Assembly: GCF_001039355.2 (NCBI RefSeq)
Contig: NW_019773607.1
Coordinates: forward strand, 1,220 to 34,145
Length of the DNA stretch: 32,926 nucleotides
Direction: 5' to 3'
Source: Lingula anatina
Lineage: Eukaryota; Brachiopoda; Lingulata; Lingulida; Lingulidae
Positions 18,953 to 27,029 of the stretch are shown here, in pieces. The notes below the pieces were generated by a model. It was not told the origin of the DNA. It searched no databases and worked only from the letters and a program-made list of their open reading frames with translations. The translations under genes and the position numbers were made by a program. Numbering within the stretch: position 1 is the first letter of the stretch; every line of letters begins with the position of its first letter.

Positions 18953-21725
18953 ANNNNNNNNNNNNNNNNNNNNNNNNNNNNNNNNNNNNNNNNNNNNNNN
19001 NNNNNNNNNNNNNNNNNNNNNNNNNNNNNNNNNNNNNNNNNNNNNNNNNNNNNNNNNNNNNNNNNNNNNNNNNNNNNNNNNNNNNNNNNNNNNNNNNNNN
19101 NNNNNNNNNNNNNNNNNNNNNNNNNNNNNAAAAAAAAAAAAAACAAAAAAAAACAAAACAAAACAAAACAAAAAAAAACATTGTGAATAACTCATAAAAA
19201 TATAATATATTCTGTTTTACCACAAAAACGGCAGTTATAGCTATTATTCTGATATCTGAGCTTGTCTTTAGACCACGTGACCTCCATTGATGGCTATACT
19301 CTGTTAAAGTCTCTTAAGAGATTAAAAAATACCCCAAACTTTTTAGAAAAAAAACAGGGACTAACTTTGAATGTAAAAATGGATTCATTAACCATTGGTA
19401 AGTGTGGGAAAATTGTTGTTTACTCCAGGAAAATTCATTTTTTGGCCGAAACGAAGAGTTATTATCCCTTTAAGCTGTTGAAACATTTGTTTTTATAAAT
19501 TCATGTCATGTAATTCAGGTCCAAACTGATGTTTTCATTACGTAATGAATATAATGGTTTGGCAATCATATGTAGATGTGGTGTTGGCTGGAGATATTGA
19601 TAAAATTGTTTTTTTTTTGGTCAGTTAAATAATATTTCTCGCCAAATTTTATTTTCCCAGCCCCTGCAGGATAAACACCTGTTGCTGGGGGTGGCGTTTT
19701 TAGTTATGGTGGACGTGGCTGTAATGGTGACGTGGACAGTGATTGATCCAATGTACTTGACGTATCATATCCAGACAGACACGGTATGTTCACCGGAAGC
19801 GGAAGTCTCATTGCGGTAGCCCAATGGTGCTTGTACCATTTCCGGTTAGGTGACACAAAGAGTCAATTTGGAATACAGTTAAAGCAGCTAGCAAATAAAC
19901 ATTATGGTTATTGTTGTTTATAGTGACGGGTTGAATGTCAATAAATTCATTTAAAAAACAAAACTAAAAAAATCAAACAAAGAAAAAAGCACTGAACACC
20001 CAAGACTTTCCCACGGTATGTATTCTGAAATATCTTATTTTTACTGCGCTTCTGATGGTAATTTATCTTTAATACACTGTAGTAGTGTTGTCTAAATACG
20101 GTACCTGGTACAGAATAGACTCATTGAATATAAGACATCTATAAGTGTACTTTTCTATAAATGGCGACTACAGCATTGAGAAACTGCTAATGTTATCGAG
20201 AAGAAATCATAAAAAGAAAAAATGGTTAATAAATACATGTAAAATCCATTAAATTAGAAATCAAATCAATTAGAAATAGATGAATAAGAAACAGAAATTG
20301 AGAGAAATTGAGGAAAAATGACAAAAAAGTAAAAAAACAGAGTTTAGAACTCAAAAAAGTTATTAGAACTCAATTATTCCAGGAAACGGACGGGAAACGC
20401 CTGATAACGAAACACGAGTCCTGTACGTCGGAGTTAAAGACGTATTGGATTGGCGGTCTGCTGGCAGAGAAGGGATTGCTTCTGATTTTTGGGTGTTTTT
20501 TAGCCTTTGAGACAAGAAAGGTCTTTGTACCGGAGTTAAATGATTCAAAGTAGGTACATATTAATATTTGGAAAAGGAAAAATGATTGAAAATATCAGAT
20601 ACGAACGTTTTAACGAATATATATATGTGTATTGTGCGCTCACTTAAGTAATGAATGTATTTCATTTTCGTAACGTGCGTGGATCGTATATGAATATTTG
20701 TTGTTTGTTAAACTCCTTTCTCCGTGTTAAAATATATCAGTACATTTTCACAAATATGAAATAAATTCTGTGTTCGGTATGGTTTCTTATTTATACACTT
20801 ATATTGTGATATTCATTATTAACTGTTAATCTTTTATCATTGGTTTTATTGGTTTATCTATCTTCCTATTTATTTTAAGTATAATTATAAATATTCCCAC
20901 GTTCCAGGTATCTAGGCATGTGTATCTACAACACCTGTGTTTTGTGCGGAGTTGGCGCCTCCGTCGCCATGATTGTGTCGGAGAGGCCAGCTATCACATT
21001 CGCTTTCTCATCTCTTTGCATCATAGCGTCAGCTGCCACGACGTTAGGCTTGCTGTTTGTTCCTAAGGTAAATAAATACACCACAAAACAGGCACACACA
21101 AGAATTAAAAAAAGGCAGGTGAAATTAAATGCTCTGTTTTGAGCAATGCCATGTTCCAATCCTTTTGAATTTTTAAACGTTATTTCATGTTTTAGAACTT
21201 AGTATGGTAGTTCACAGTATCAGTTTTTTACGACTTGTCCATCTGTACCCTTTGGTCCAATTTCAGATTAGTTACGTTAAAAAACACCCCAATGGGAAGC
21301 AACCCGATGACATATCATCTACTTTCAAAGCCAGTTTAAGAAATGTTCATAAAGAACTTTCAAATACAGCGTCCGTTTTTACGAGCAATGACCAGGGCAA
21401 TGAAGATAACTTAAGGGACAGAAAGAGCGCGAGTTTAAACACCCCGTTGGCAAGATTTCCAATAGTTAGATTTTATTCCGAACTTGGTGGTACAGAAAAC
21501 GATTCACACAGCAGATCTCGGAAAGCTAAAACCACTGGAATAACAAACTGTTCGTTCTCCACGTCTGACGCAGACGAGAATGGAGGAGACCACGAGCAAA
21601 CAGTTTTCCCGTCGAACGGCGCCACGTGTTCCCCTGTTGAAAACCGTTGTTTCGAAAACCACGTGGTGGTTGGTAGTTGTACGGAGTTATATGTACCAAC
21701 AGTTAATGAAGACAGTCGCCTTTAA
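7927..21725 (+). CDS. Gene B: complete GABA-B-type class C GPCR, 17 exons, 987 residues
   Basis: Coding exons: 7927-8493, 12006-12143, 12564-12725, 13085-13195, 13514-13579, 13791-13985, 14276-14419, 14959-15090, 15376-15439, 15733-15813, 16480-16630, 17754-17886, 18279-18389, 19661-19783, 20383-20549, 20908-21067 and 21267-21725. They total 2964 bases and keep one frame. Residues 1-24 are a signal peptide, about 25-133 a Ser/Thr-rich stalk with many N-X-S/T sites, about 134-550 the Venus-flytrap domain, about 571-830 seven membrane helices and 836-987 the tail. No cysteine-rich domain precedes TM1, as expected for GABA-B. Positions matching GABBR1 ligand contacts are Trp153, Ser218, Ser241, Tyr338, Trp366 and Glu435; the GABBR1 pocket His is Ile here. 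The start has an in-frame TAA 21 bases upstream (7906-7908). Length is close to GABBR1 and GABBR2. Expected role is a membrane receptor for GABA or a related amino acid signalling through Gi/o; ligand and partner are inferred only. Confidence 0.93.
8955..9535 (+). mobile_element. Decayed non-LTR retrotransposon (LINE) 3' end
   Basis: One frame gives [18 protein letters not shown]. After a frameshift near 9120 another frame gives [20 protein letters not shown], then [14 protein letters not shown] and, past one in-frame stop, [15 protein letters not shown], ending at TGA 9375-9377. The CxxC...[13 protein letters not shown] pattern and the LxxLxKYLxxAxxLR tail are typical of the C-terminus of invertebrate LINE reverse transcriptase ORFs. 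An (ATT)n tract, 3' UTR and A-rich end follow to about 9535. The copy is 5'-truncated and inactive. Confidence 0.75.
9378..9413. repeat. (ATT)n repeat after the LINE relic ORF
   Basis: ATT units directly after the relic stop codon, probably part of its 3' UTR or a later expansion. Confidence 0.8.
9825..9930 (+). repeat. Dispersed repeat, copy 2
   Basis: Second copy of the repeat at 5365-5475; shares AACCCTAACCATTATAACTA and the downstream TGTTACACA block. Confidence 0.55.
11836..11884 (+). ncRNA. Type I hammerhead-ribozyme-like motif
   Basis: The core CTGAAGA (11848-11854) fits CUGANGA. A 4-bp stem II follows (GCCT/AGGC, loop GAAAG), then GAA (11868-11870). Next is a minimal stem III (AA/TT around CG) and a TTT cleavage triplet ending at 11877. 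Stem I forms from ACAA (11878-11881) with TTGT (11844-11847), then CGA (11882-11884) with TCG (11836-11838) across a five-base bulge. Short stem III is typical of retroelement hammerheads in animals. Stem I is weak, so activity is uncertain. Confidence 0.4.
12006..12143 (+). CDS. Gene B exon 2 (ligand-binding domain, lobe 1)
   Basis: 46 codons. [10 protein letters not shown] matches CDPGQATKYL of GABBR1. [12 protein letters not shown] holds the Ser (residue 218) equivalent to Ser246 of human GABBR1a. Ends PFFNLIQ. Confidence 0.92.
12171..12313. mobile_element. Small inverted-repeat element (MITE) with GACTA ends, copy 1
   Basis: The left end, GACTAGCTGATCCGCGGATC, and the reverse complement of the right end, GACTAACAGATTCGCAGATC, form ~30-base terminal inverted repeats that run on to AAATATGG. 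143 bases long, starting 27 bases after exon 2. A related end recurs at 13239. Confidence 0.65.
12564..12725 (+). CDS. Gene B exon 3 (ligand-binding domain)
   Basis: 54 codons. [11 protein letters not shown] keeps the pocket Ser (241) of GABBR1 (LSYGSSSPALS). [10 protein letters not shown] aligns with FPTFFRTHPS, with Ile at the pocket His. [10 protein letters not shown] is a family signature. Confidence 0.92.
12741..12761. repeat. (GA)n microsatellite
   Basis: GA dinucleotide run 15 bases after the exon 3 donor. Confidence 0.9.
13085..13195 (+). CDS. Gene B exon 4 (ligand-binding domain, lobe 2)
   Basis: 37 codons, from [10 protein letters not shown] to VQIQDLK. Same length as gene C exon 4. 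Donor is a normal gtttgt, unlike the GC donor in gene C. Confidence 0.9.
13239..13345. mobile_element. GACTA-end MITE, copy 2 (right end unclear)
   Basis: Begins GACTAACAGATCCGCGGATC followed by AAATATGGCC and ACTTGAAAACTTGC, matching copy 1. The right terminal repeat is degraded or missing. It lies 43 bases after exon 4. Confidence 0.5.
13514..13579 (+). CDS. Gene B exon 5 (lobe 2, pocket Tyr)
   Basis: 22 codons: [20 protein letters not shown] then CK. Matches RIIVGLFYETEARKVFCE of GABBR1; the Tyr (338) aligns with its ligand-site Tyr. Confidence 0.92.
13791..13985 (+). CDS. Gene B exon 6 (lobe 2, pocket Trp)
   Basis: 65 codons. [13 protein letters not shown] matches YVWFLIGWYADNW of GABBR1, with the ligand-site Trp at residue 366. 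Ends ETINGL. Confidence 0.92.
14276..14419 (+). CDS. Gene B exon 7 (pocket Glu), followed by a GC donor
   Basis: 48 codons. [20 protein letters not shown] aligns with GFQEAPLAYDAIWALALAL of GABBR1; Glu435 matches the residue that contacts the GABA amino group. The donor reads CAG|gcaagt, a GC-AG intron with an otherwise strong consensus. Confidence 0.9.
14959..15090 (+). CDS. Gene B exon 8 (ligand-binding domain)
   Basis: 44 codons. [20 protein letters not shown] then NFTGMT matches LEDFNYNNQTITDQIYRAM and SFEGVS of GABBR1. Confidence 0.92.
15376..15439 (+). CDS. Gene B exon 9 (ligand-binding domain)
   Basis: 64 bases; last codon split. [20 protein letters not shown] matches GQVVFRNGERMGTIKFTQF of GABBR2. 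Confidence 0.92.
15733..15813 (+). CDS. Gene B exon 10 (end of ligand-binding domain)
   Basis: 81 bases. [20 protein letters not shown] and LLKWAG form the last strands before the linker. The next codon is split. Confidence 0.88.
15814..16479. other. Gene B intron 10
   Basis: 666 bases with a T run at about 16303-16321. No gene or clear repeat was recognised. Confidence 0.6.
16480..16630 (+). CDS. Gene B exon 11 (linker and TM1)
   Basis: 151 bases. [14 protein letters not shown] is a short linker and the next ~30 residues ([20 protein letters not shown] then LVFNIVF) are TM1, ending FMNHR. No Cys-rich domain lies between the ligand domain and TM1. Confidence 0.92.
16987..17358 (-). CDS. Antisense THAP-domain ORF in gene B intron 11 (copy B)
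   Basis: Starts [10 protein letters not shown] at 17358 and reads to a stop at 16987 (123 residues). It has the full THAP C2CH finger: Cys5, Cys10, Trp33, Cys56, His59 and AVPTLH at 85-90. The first 44 residues equal copy A; about nine later residues differ. Similarity to copy A stops abruptly at GTTCA after GRVVQ, and beyond it this copy quickly meets a stop. It is probably one exon of a larger gene or a transposon-derived fragment; no catalytic core or other exon is recognisable in the 1.1-kb intron. Confidence 0.6.
   Translation of the reverse strand: MVKKCVAQNCSNSKHTGHSLHRFPQKHNLRRQWIRFVQTKRKNFTAPLPSSQAILCGAHFAADCFESPLMNTMGFKTKRSLKEDAVPTLHASVKRANTRESERTKQMIKRRGRVVQCVTRQQV
17754..17886 (+). 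CDS. Gene B exon 12 (TM2)
   Basis: 133 bases. [16 protein letters not shown] leads into TM2; AMCM holds the Cys expected to form the TM3-loop 2 disulfide. Two bases differ from gene A. Confidence 0.92.
18021..18063. repeat. (TAA)n microsatellite in gene B intron 12
   Basis: Counterpart of the repeat at 1441-1500 in gene A. Confidence 0.9.
18279..18389 (+). CDS. Gene B exon 13 (TM3 and intracellular loop 2)
   Basis: 37 codons. [11 protein letters not shown] then [13 protein letters not shown]. The basic residues of loop 2 resemble GABBR2 (HAIFKN), while gene A has lost two of them. Confidence 0.92.
18731..19469 (-). mobile_element. TTAA-flanked composite MITE in gene B intron 13
   Basis: Flanked by TTAA at 18727-18730 and 19470-19473. 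Ends are inverted repeats, AGGGATAATAACTCGTA against the reverse of AGAGTTATTATCCCT. A second TTAA plus AGGGAAAATTACTCTTCGTA lies inside at 18877-18900, so it looks like an element with an attached outer piece. It matches 27030-27502 in reverse orientation. Gene A has an empty site with one TTAA at 2211-2214. Confidence 0.75.
18954..19129. other. Assembly gap (176 N)
   Basis: A run of N bounded by A-rich tracts inside the MITE of gene B intron 13. The coding frame is unaffected. Confidence 0.99.
19661..19783 (+). CDS. Gene B exon 14 (TM4)
   Basis: 41 codons, [20 protein letters not shown] then [20 protein letters not shown] second possible acceptor (CTGCAG) six bases inside stays in the same frame after skipping PLQ. 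Confidence 0.9.
20383..20549 (+). CDS. Gene B exon 15 (extracellular loop 2, TM5, loop 3)
   Basis: 167 bases. HESCTSEL Cys, TM5 [17 protein letters not shown] and loop 3 PELNDSK. The Asp of LNDSK and the Lys of AKTWRV sit where GABA-B receptors have their intracellular ionic-lock residues. Confidence 0.92.
20908..21067 (+). CDS. Gene B exon 16 (TM6-TM7)
   Basis: 160 bases, identical to gene A exon 16. TM6 [22 protein letters not shown]7 [20 protein letters not shown], ending LLFVPK. Confidence 0.93.
21267..21725 (+). CDS. Gene B exon 17 (cytoplasmic tail)
   Basis: 152 residues and a TAA stop. Rich in Ser, Asn and charged residues, with no coiled-coil heptads. SRSRKAK contains an RXR motif of the ER-retention type. 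The C-terminus DSRL fits a class I PDZ ligand (S at -2, L at 0). Confidence 0.92.
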   Translation: MSYVKKHPNGKQPDDISSTFKASLRNVHKELSNTASVFTSNDQGNEDNLRDRKSASLNTPLARFPIVRFYSELGGTENDSHSRSRKAKTTGITNCSFSTSDADENGGDHEQTVFPSNGATCSPVENRCFENHVVVGSCTELYVPTVNEDSRL

Positions 21726-22071
21726 CAATAATTGATTGAACAAGCAATAGAAATTAAAAAAAGCCCAGGCACTGACCTGATTTTCTCAGGAGATAAAAAA
21801 GATATTAAAAAGAATGGCCCGTTTCTGCCACATGGCTTAATTATCGTATGTTACGCGGGAGAAAGTGAAATATTCAACTGATAGCAGGTTTAACTTTTTC
21901 CAATATTACATGAATTGGAAATATTTTTTAAAATTTATGATAAAACATTGTATCATTTGATATGATATGTCTGTCATGATACATGTACTTCCTAATTTTA
22001 ACATTATTTCAGGTTTTGCTTACTTATATGTTATAAGTTTTGAATAATTTCACTCAAATAATAATTTTAGT

Positions 22072-22077
22072 AATAAA
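22072..22077 (+). promoter_or_regulatory. Gene B polyadenylation signal AATAAA
   Basis: AATAAA about 350 bases after the stop, followed by a TG-rich tract (ATGTATATGTGCGTGTTTGG). Conserved with gene A. Confidence 0.65.
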
Positions 22078-22671
22078 GAAATGTATATGTGCGTGTTTGG
22101 GTAAATGTAAATGCCATCGATTTATATAGACCATATCCTTTGTTAAAGGTATTCTATCCGGATATTCGCCCTCATTTTAACTTTCATCGATAAGAAAAGA
22201 AAATGTCACCTTCTTGCCGATCATTAATCGACCTATCTCTGCACTTTGATTCGACATTTGCATGTATTTTAACCAAGAGACGTGCCTATTTGGACAACGT
22301 ACTATATATTTGGCAAGACACATGTAACTCGAACGAACATTTGCAGGATCAAATCACCGCCTTGGGAATAAGAATCCTCTTTTTTTGACACACAATAATT
22401 TAACTTTTTTGATAGATGAGAGAATTATGATTAATGATACTATCAGTAAATCCGCTCGAAAATGTATCAGTTTAGGGTTATTCACCAACTTTTTCGCATA
22501 CTTAAAGTTGAAAAAGTATCAAACGTATATCGCTTAATAGTTAGTACGCTTAAAATAGTTTAGACACAGTATGCGATTATTGTAACATACTGTATACAAC
22601 AATAAATACTGGCCAAAACATGCCATTTGACAAGTCCGAACGTGCAATAAGATAACATTATAGACTACTAT

Positions 22672-22799
22672 ATATACAATAACACTTGACAACAATGTAA
22701 CTCAAGCAAAAGTACCGTAATACAATATAGCCAATGAGAATCAATTAATTTTTTTAGGTGTTCAAGTTGTCTCTGAAGTTTTAGGATCAAATAGATCCG
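22672..22799 (+). repeat. Local repeat, copy 1
   Basis: Similar to 24926-25045: shared CAATAACACT, TAATACAAT, CAAATGAGAA-like and GTGTTCAAGTTGTCTC blocks in the same order. Confidence 0.65.
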
Positions 22800-23623
22800 T
22801 ACCGTAGAGATAACGCGTAAGTTGTTTAAGTAAGAACTTTGTGATATTGTTTATTGTGGATACAAGTATCAGAATGAAATGAATGCTCTAACAAGATAAT
22901 TGATGTAAAGTGTAGTGGTAAAACGTAAAACACTGATACAGAAAAAAAAAACGCAAAGGAGTGTGAGTGCGCGAGCAAAGAGCAGAACGATCGCATGACT
23001 GCATCTCAGTATTGCGTGACGCGAACGCAATTATTGGATAAAATAAGACAATGCAACGTAAATCATTAAAATCGGTGATGAATTAGACCTTCGACAAATA
23101 ATACACAAGGTTAGAATAAACACGTGAGTCTACAAGCCAACTATGGGATTTACCGTTTCCAAAAGACATTTGGAGAGACGATGAATATTTATTTTTGCCC
23201 AACAGGTAGGTTCATTTCGCTATGCTCTGTGATACAATCTTTATGAGACATTTCAGTTATTTAAATCAGTTTCAGTGGGGATCATCAGATATAGTCCGAA
23301 GTCAGGTAAGAAAGATTGAAATCCGGCGAGAATTTTGCGGAAATTAGAAGGAGAGTGGAATCAGAAGTAATGGCAGACTAGCCCCGTGCAGTGTGACAAG
23401 GAATAATAGCTGACAGAGGTAACCTAGAGATATTCAATTTCTGTGGTTGTTTTATCTCAGTTTCTGACGAACAACGGTCTATTGTACAACAGGGTTGAGC
23501 TATTAAGACTAGTATAACTGTATTATGCACATAACCGGCTTGACAATTAGTAACCAGCACGCAGTCTTTATAAACAGAGGGGTCTGGTTGTTACACGAGT
23601 CCATCCCCCTAGCTATTGAATCT

Positions 23624-23648
23624 AAGAGAGAGAGAGAGAGAGAGAGAG
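23624..23648. repeat. (GA)n microsatellite
   Basis: Pure GA run in the B-C spacer. Confidence 0.9.
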
Positions 23649-23718
23649 CAAAGCATTTTCCAAGAATACTTTAGCAAGATAATCTATGTGAAAAGCCATG
23701 GTTTTGATCAACATCGAC

Positions 23719-23770
23719 TACACACACACACAAACATACAAACACACACACACACACACACACACAAAGA

Positions 23771-23804
<34 letters not shown>
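23719..23804. repeat. Compound (CA)n/(GA)n microsatellite
   Basis: CA run followed by a GA run. It creates a spurious open frame of Thr/His and Arg/Glu repeats. Confidence 0.9.
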
Positions 23805-23806
<2 letters not shown>

Positions 23807-24275
23807 AACGGATTCAGTTGAATTATCGCCACTCCGCAAACATTGTCTCAGTAAATGGCATCACGTTTTTCTCAGGCACATGAGAAACACGTGAAGCCTG
23901 GCAATAACTGGGACGATTGCGGGCAGCTCACAATGCAACAAACGAAGTTTTACATTACATTCTATTGACCGACATAAGCGGATATCCTGCATGGATTTTG
24001 CCACTGGGGAGGGGACGTCACAGAGATTAAAAAATAAGAAATAGTAGACGAGGAAAAGTTACTCCAATGTATTTATACTGCATTGTGTAACGCTGAGATG
24101 GGAAATTGCTTAGGTTTGTCTTGTTGCATTGAATATTTATCCATATTTTTTTGTGAGCAGAGGAAGGAATGGAGATAAGGGGGTGCAAATGTACCACCGA
24201 AACTGGGAGGGGGGTGCATGTGAACGAGTGTGCCCCTCCCTAAAACCGCTACTGATAGATGAAGAGCAGAACAAC

Positions 24276-24524
24276 CAGGGGCGGAACCAGGATTATTCGA
24301 AGGGGGATTCGCGGATGCGAACTCGCCCCCTCCCCCCCCTAGGCGTGGGGTTCCGCTGAAGGGCCCAAAATTTTTTTGGTATTTTAAAAGGACAACGTTG
24401 CCATTTGTACGGTTTAGAACTGTGATTCAGCTAGTCAAAATTCAACTTTCATTGGTGTGATTTTATTCAGAAATCAAAGGGGGGGGGCGTAGGACCCCCC
24501 CAACACCCCCTAAATCTGCCACTG
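24276..24524. mobile_element. hAT-like non-autonomous element, copy 1
   Basis: Starts CAGGGGCGGAACCAGG and ends CCTAAATCTGCCACTG, giving imperfect terminal inverted repeats with CAG/CTG tips. Flanks AGAACAAC and AGAACTGA share the first five bases, suggesting a decayed 8-base target duplication. G/C-rich interior, no ORF. Confidence 0.6.
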
Positions 24525-24925
24525 AGAACTGACGTCGCAGAAAAATGAACTGACGTTAAATAGGGATATTTTGGGAGTGAAGAACGGGCACCGATATACA
24601 CCCGACCAAAAAAAATTGGAAACATGGAATTGGAATTAAGAATTATGTGCATATGTAGTGGGTAAATTTTCAGTACTTACATAAAAAAGTAACGAATGGT
24701 CGGTGCACTATCCGTCAAATTTAGTTAAAACACTTACCTTGTCTCTTATGGTTATTTTATAATTATGCAAAATATCGATGTTTCCGAACTTTTTGGGTTG
24801 AGCGTACATGTACAATGAAACTACAGAAGCACGCAATCGCACGTGCTTGTCAGCAACAATACTTACTGTTCATTGCAACACGAATATTAAAACGCCCTTT
24901 TCATATTATGGAGTAGTTGGGAACA

Positions 24926-25045
24926 GACAATAACACTGGGCTACAATATTACTCAAACAATAGTAATACAATTTAGCAAATGAGAATTGTTATAACTTTT
25001 TATGTGTTCAAGTTGTCTCAGATGTTATCGGATCGAATAGATTCA
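24926..25045 (+). repeat. Local repeat, copy 2
   Basis: Counterpart of 22672-22799. Confidence 0.65.
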
Positions 25046-25079
25046 ATAAAAGCAATTGACAGACAATTTAGATTTATCG

Positions 25080-25326
25080 GTAAAAAAAAGGAGGAAAAAA
25101 ATCACCAACAACATCGTATTTATGATAGTGTTGACGATAAGGAACATTGCCAGCAACTGTCGCATTTGTTTACGGTGTCGACTAGATTTGAAGAGCAAAT
25201 GACAGATAATTTACAGTAATCCGTAAATTAAGGAGGAACAAAATCACGGAAAACACCGCATTTGTTATACCCTTGATAATTGAAACATTGCAAGGAATTG
25301 ACGCACTCGTTTGAGGTGTCAACTAT
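25080..25326 (+). repeat. Two diverged tandem units of about 105 bases
   Basis: Unit 1 is about 25080-25187 and unit 2 about 25223-25326. Shared blocks in order: GTAAA...AAGGAGGAA, AAATCAC, CACCGCATTTGT-like, ACATTGC, GCA(T/C)TYGTTT and GGTGTC(G/A)ACTA. Confidence 0.55.
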
Positions 25327-25760
25327 CCATAATTAGCGGCATTGGTGGTGTCCTGTTAAGATGAAATTACGACGAAACAATCATATTTAGCACTTATTAC
25401 GACGGAATAAACGTGCAGGGGGGTTAAATCTCTCATGTTTAATATACCTACTTGAGGTCTAAAAGGTTGCAAAACGCTAGCTCGTGACGCAAGCGGTGCA
25501 TCATTGGGGACTTATTACTCTCCTTATGGCACAGAAGTGTTGTTTACCTATGTTTACCTACGTATTTACATTTAATTTGAATACACCACAAAGCGCTCTA
25601 CATTCGAATTAAATACACGAAAAGTACGAGGTAATTAATTCTGTAGCTTATTTTCAAGTCTGAATTTTCAAAGATTGGTGAGGAAAGGGATGGAAACGGT
25701 TTGATGAGACCTAGAAGTTTTAGAAGTGCAAGTTCTCAGGTGGACTATAGAGGTAAGTAG

Positions 25761-25788
25761 ATAATAATAATAATAATAATAATAATAA
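25761..25788. repeat. (TAA)n microsatellite
   Basis: TAA repeat in the B-C spacer. Confidence 0.9.
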
Positions 25789-26346
25789 GTAATCTGCCAT
25801 CTCAGCAATATCAAATTCAGCAGATATGTTGAAATTTGTTTAAAAAAACTGACATGATGCACTTACACTATAACCCGTAGTCTTCGTGCTCTTCTATTAT
25901 TATAATATATTTTATATAACTTTTCATTCATATTGTACATTATCGCCATATCTCAAGTGTTTTTAAATTAATTTCAGTTGAGTTATTCACTTGATATTAA
26001 TGGTGTATACTTGCAACTATAAGTTGAATGTTTCAATTTGTTATAAGAACACAAACTGCTTTCATTTTGGAAGAGCATTTTATGAAATTATATGCCACAA
26101 TACTCCGGCAGAAGATATTTGAGGAACAATTCTGTTCGGAGGAAAAACGCTGAATGAAAGTAAAGGTGTTGTTGGTCTCTACTCAATGTATAATCAGTAT
26201 TGCATCTATTAATGTATGTCCAATAACGTAACGAACACGCAAGCTGTGCCTTCGGTTCGTATAATGCATGTACATGTCCAACAGTCGAGAGTGGGTGGCA
26301 TTCGGTAGCAATACAGTTTACACCGATACACTTAAAGAGGTCTTAA

Positions 26347-26684
26347 AGGGATAGCAGCTGTTCATTTTGGCCAAAAATGGATTTCCTGGAGTAAAGGACA
26401 ATACAATTTTCCCAAACTTACCAATGGTAAATGAATCCATTCCCACATTCAAAGTAAGTCATTGTTTTTTTTCTACAAAGTTTTTTTTTTGTAATATTCT
26501 CTTAAGAGATTATTACAAAGTGTAGCCATCTATGGAGGTCACGTGATGTGATGGCAAGCACAAATTCCAAAAAATTGTGTTAACCTCCGTTTTGGTGGTA
26601 ACATAAAATTTATTATATTTCTATGAATTATTTACAATATATTTATTGTAAAATATGGATATCTTACGAACGGTTGTTATCCCT
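26347..26684 (+). mobile_element. TTAA MITE, solo copy
   Basis: 338 bases flanked by TTAA (26343-26346 and 26685-26688). The left end AGGGATAGCAGCTGTTCAT pairs imperfectly with the right end, whose reverse complement is AGGGATAACAACCGTTCGT. It contains the palindrome CTCTTAAGAGAT near the middle. No ORF. Confidence 0.75.
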
Positions 26685-26845
26685 TTAAGATGAATGCCGT
26701 TACGCAAAGGTGGGTTGTACCCCCTTTTACAAGTTCTCAACCAGTTTATCTCCTGTCATTGTGGTAGTTAATTCGTGGTCTGGAGTGCGCAAGTTCCGTT
26801 TAGGCAACTCTTTTACGTTGTCAAAATCTCAAAGTTTATCGGTGT

Positions 26846-27003
26846 GACAGGAATTGTTTTCCGCTAGGAACCGTAGTCCTTACCCCATTACTTTGTACAG
26901 GTGACATTCGTCCAATAAGCTTACTCCAATATCACGACTACTCCTGACCTGTGCTTATCATATGGGACCCTGGACTTCCATTCCTAGGACTACCATTCCT
27001 GTC
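26846..27003 (+). mobile_element. GACAGGAAT-end inverted-repeat element, copy 1
   Basis: The start GACAGGAATTGT and the end ACCATTCCTGTC are inverted repeats. Sub-terminal CTAGGAA/TTCCTAG blocks extend the symmetry. 158 bases, lying between two TTAA MITEs. An inverted copy is at 32698. Confidence 0.7.
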
Positions 27004-27029
27004 TTATCGGTACATATTGTATCGCTTAA

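Larger units (their letters stand above)
17010..22630 (+). repeat. Segmental duplication, copy B
   Basis: Counterpart of 188-5290. It carries an extra 739-base insertion (18731-19469) and lacks the THAP tandem duplication. Confidence 0.85.

Noticed and set aside
18855-19223. Open frames across the assembly gap
   Set aside because: They consist of N and poly-A/T translated as Lys or Phe.
23698-23883. 61-codon frame with Thr-His and Arg-Glu repeats
   Set aside because: Produced by CA and GA microsatellites.
24467-24652. 61-codon - strand frame in the B-C spacer
   Set aside because: Runs over the end of a hAT-like element; no protein features.
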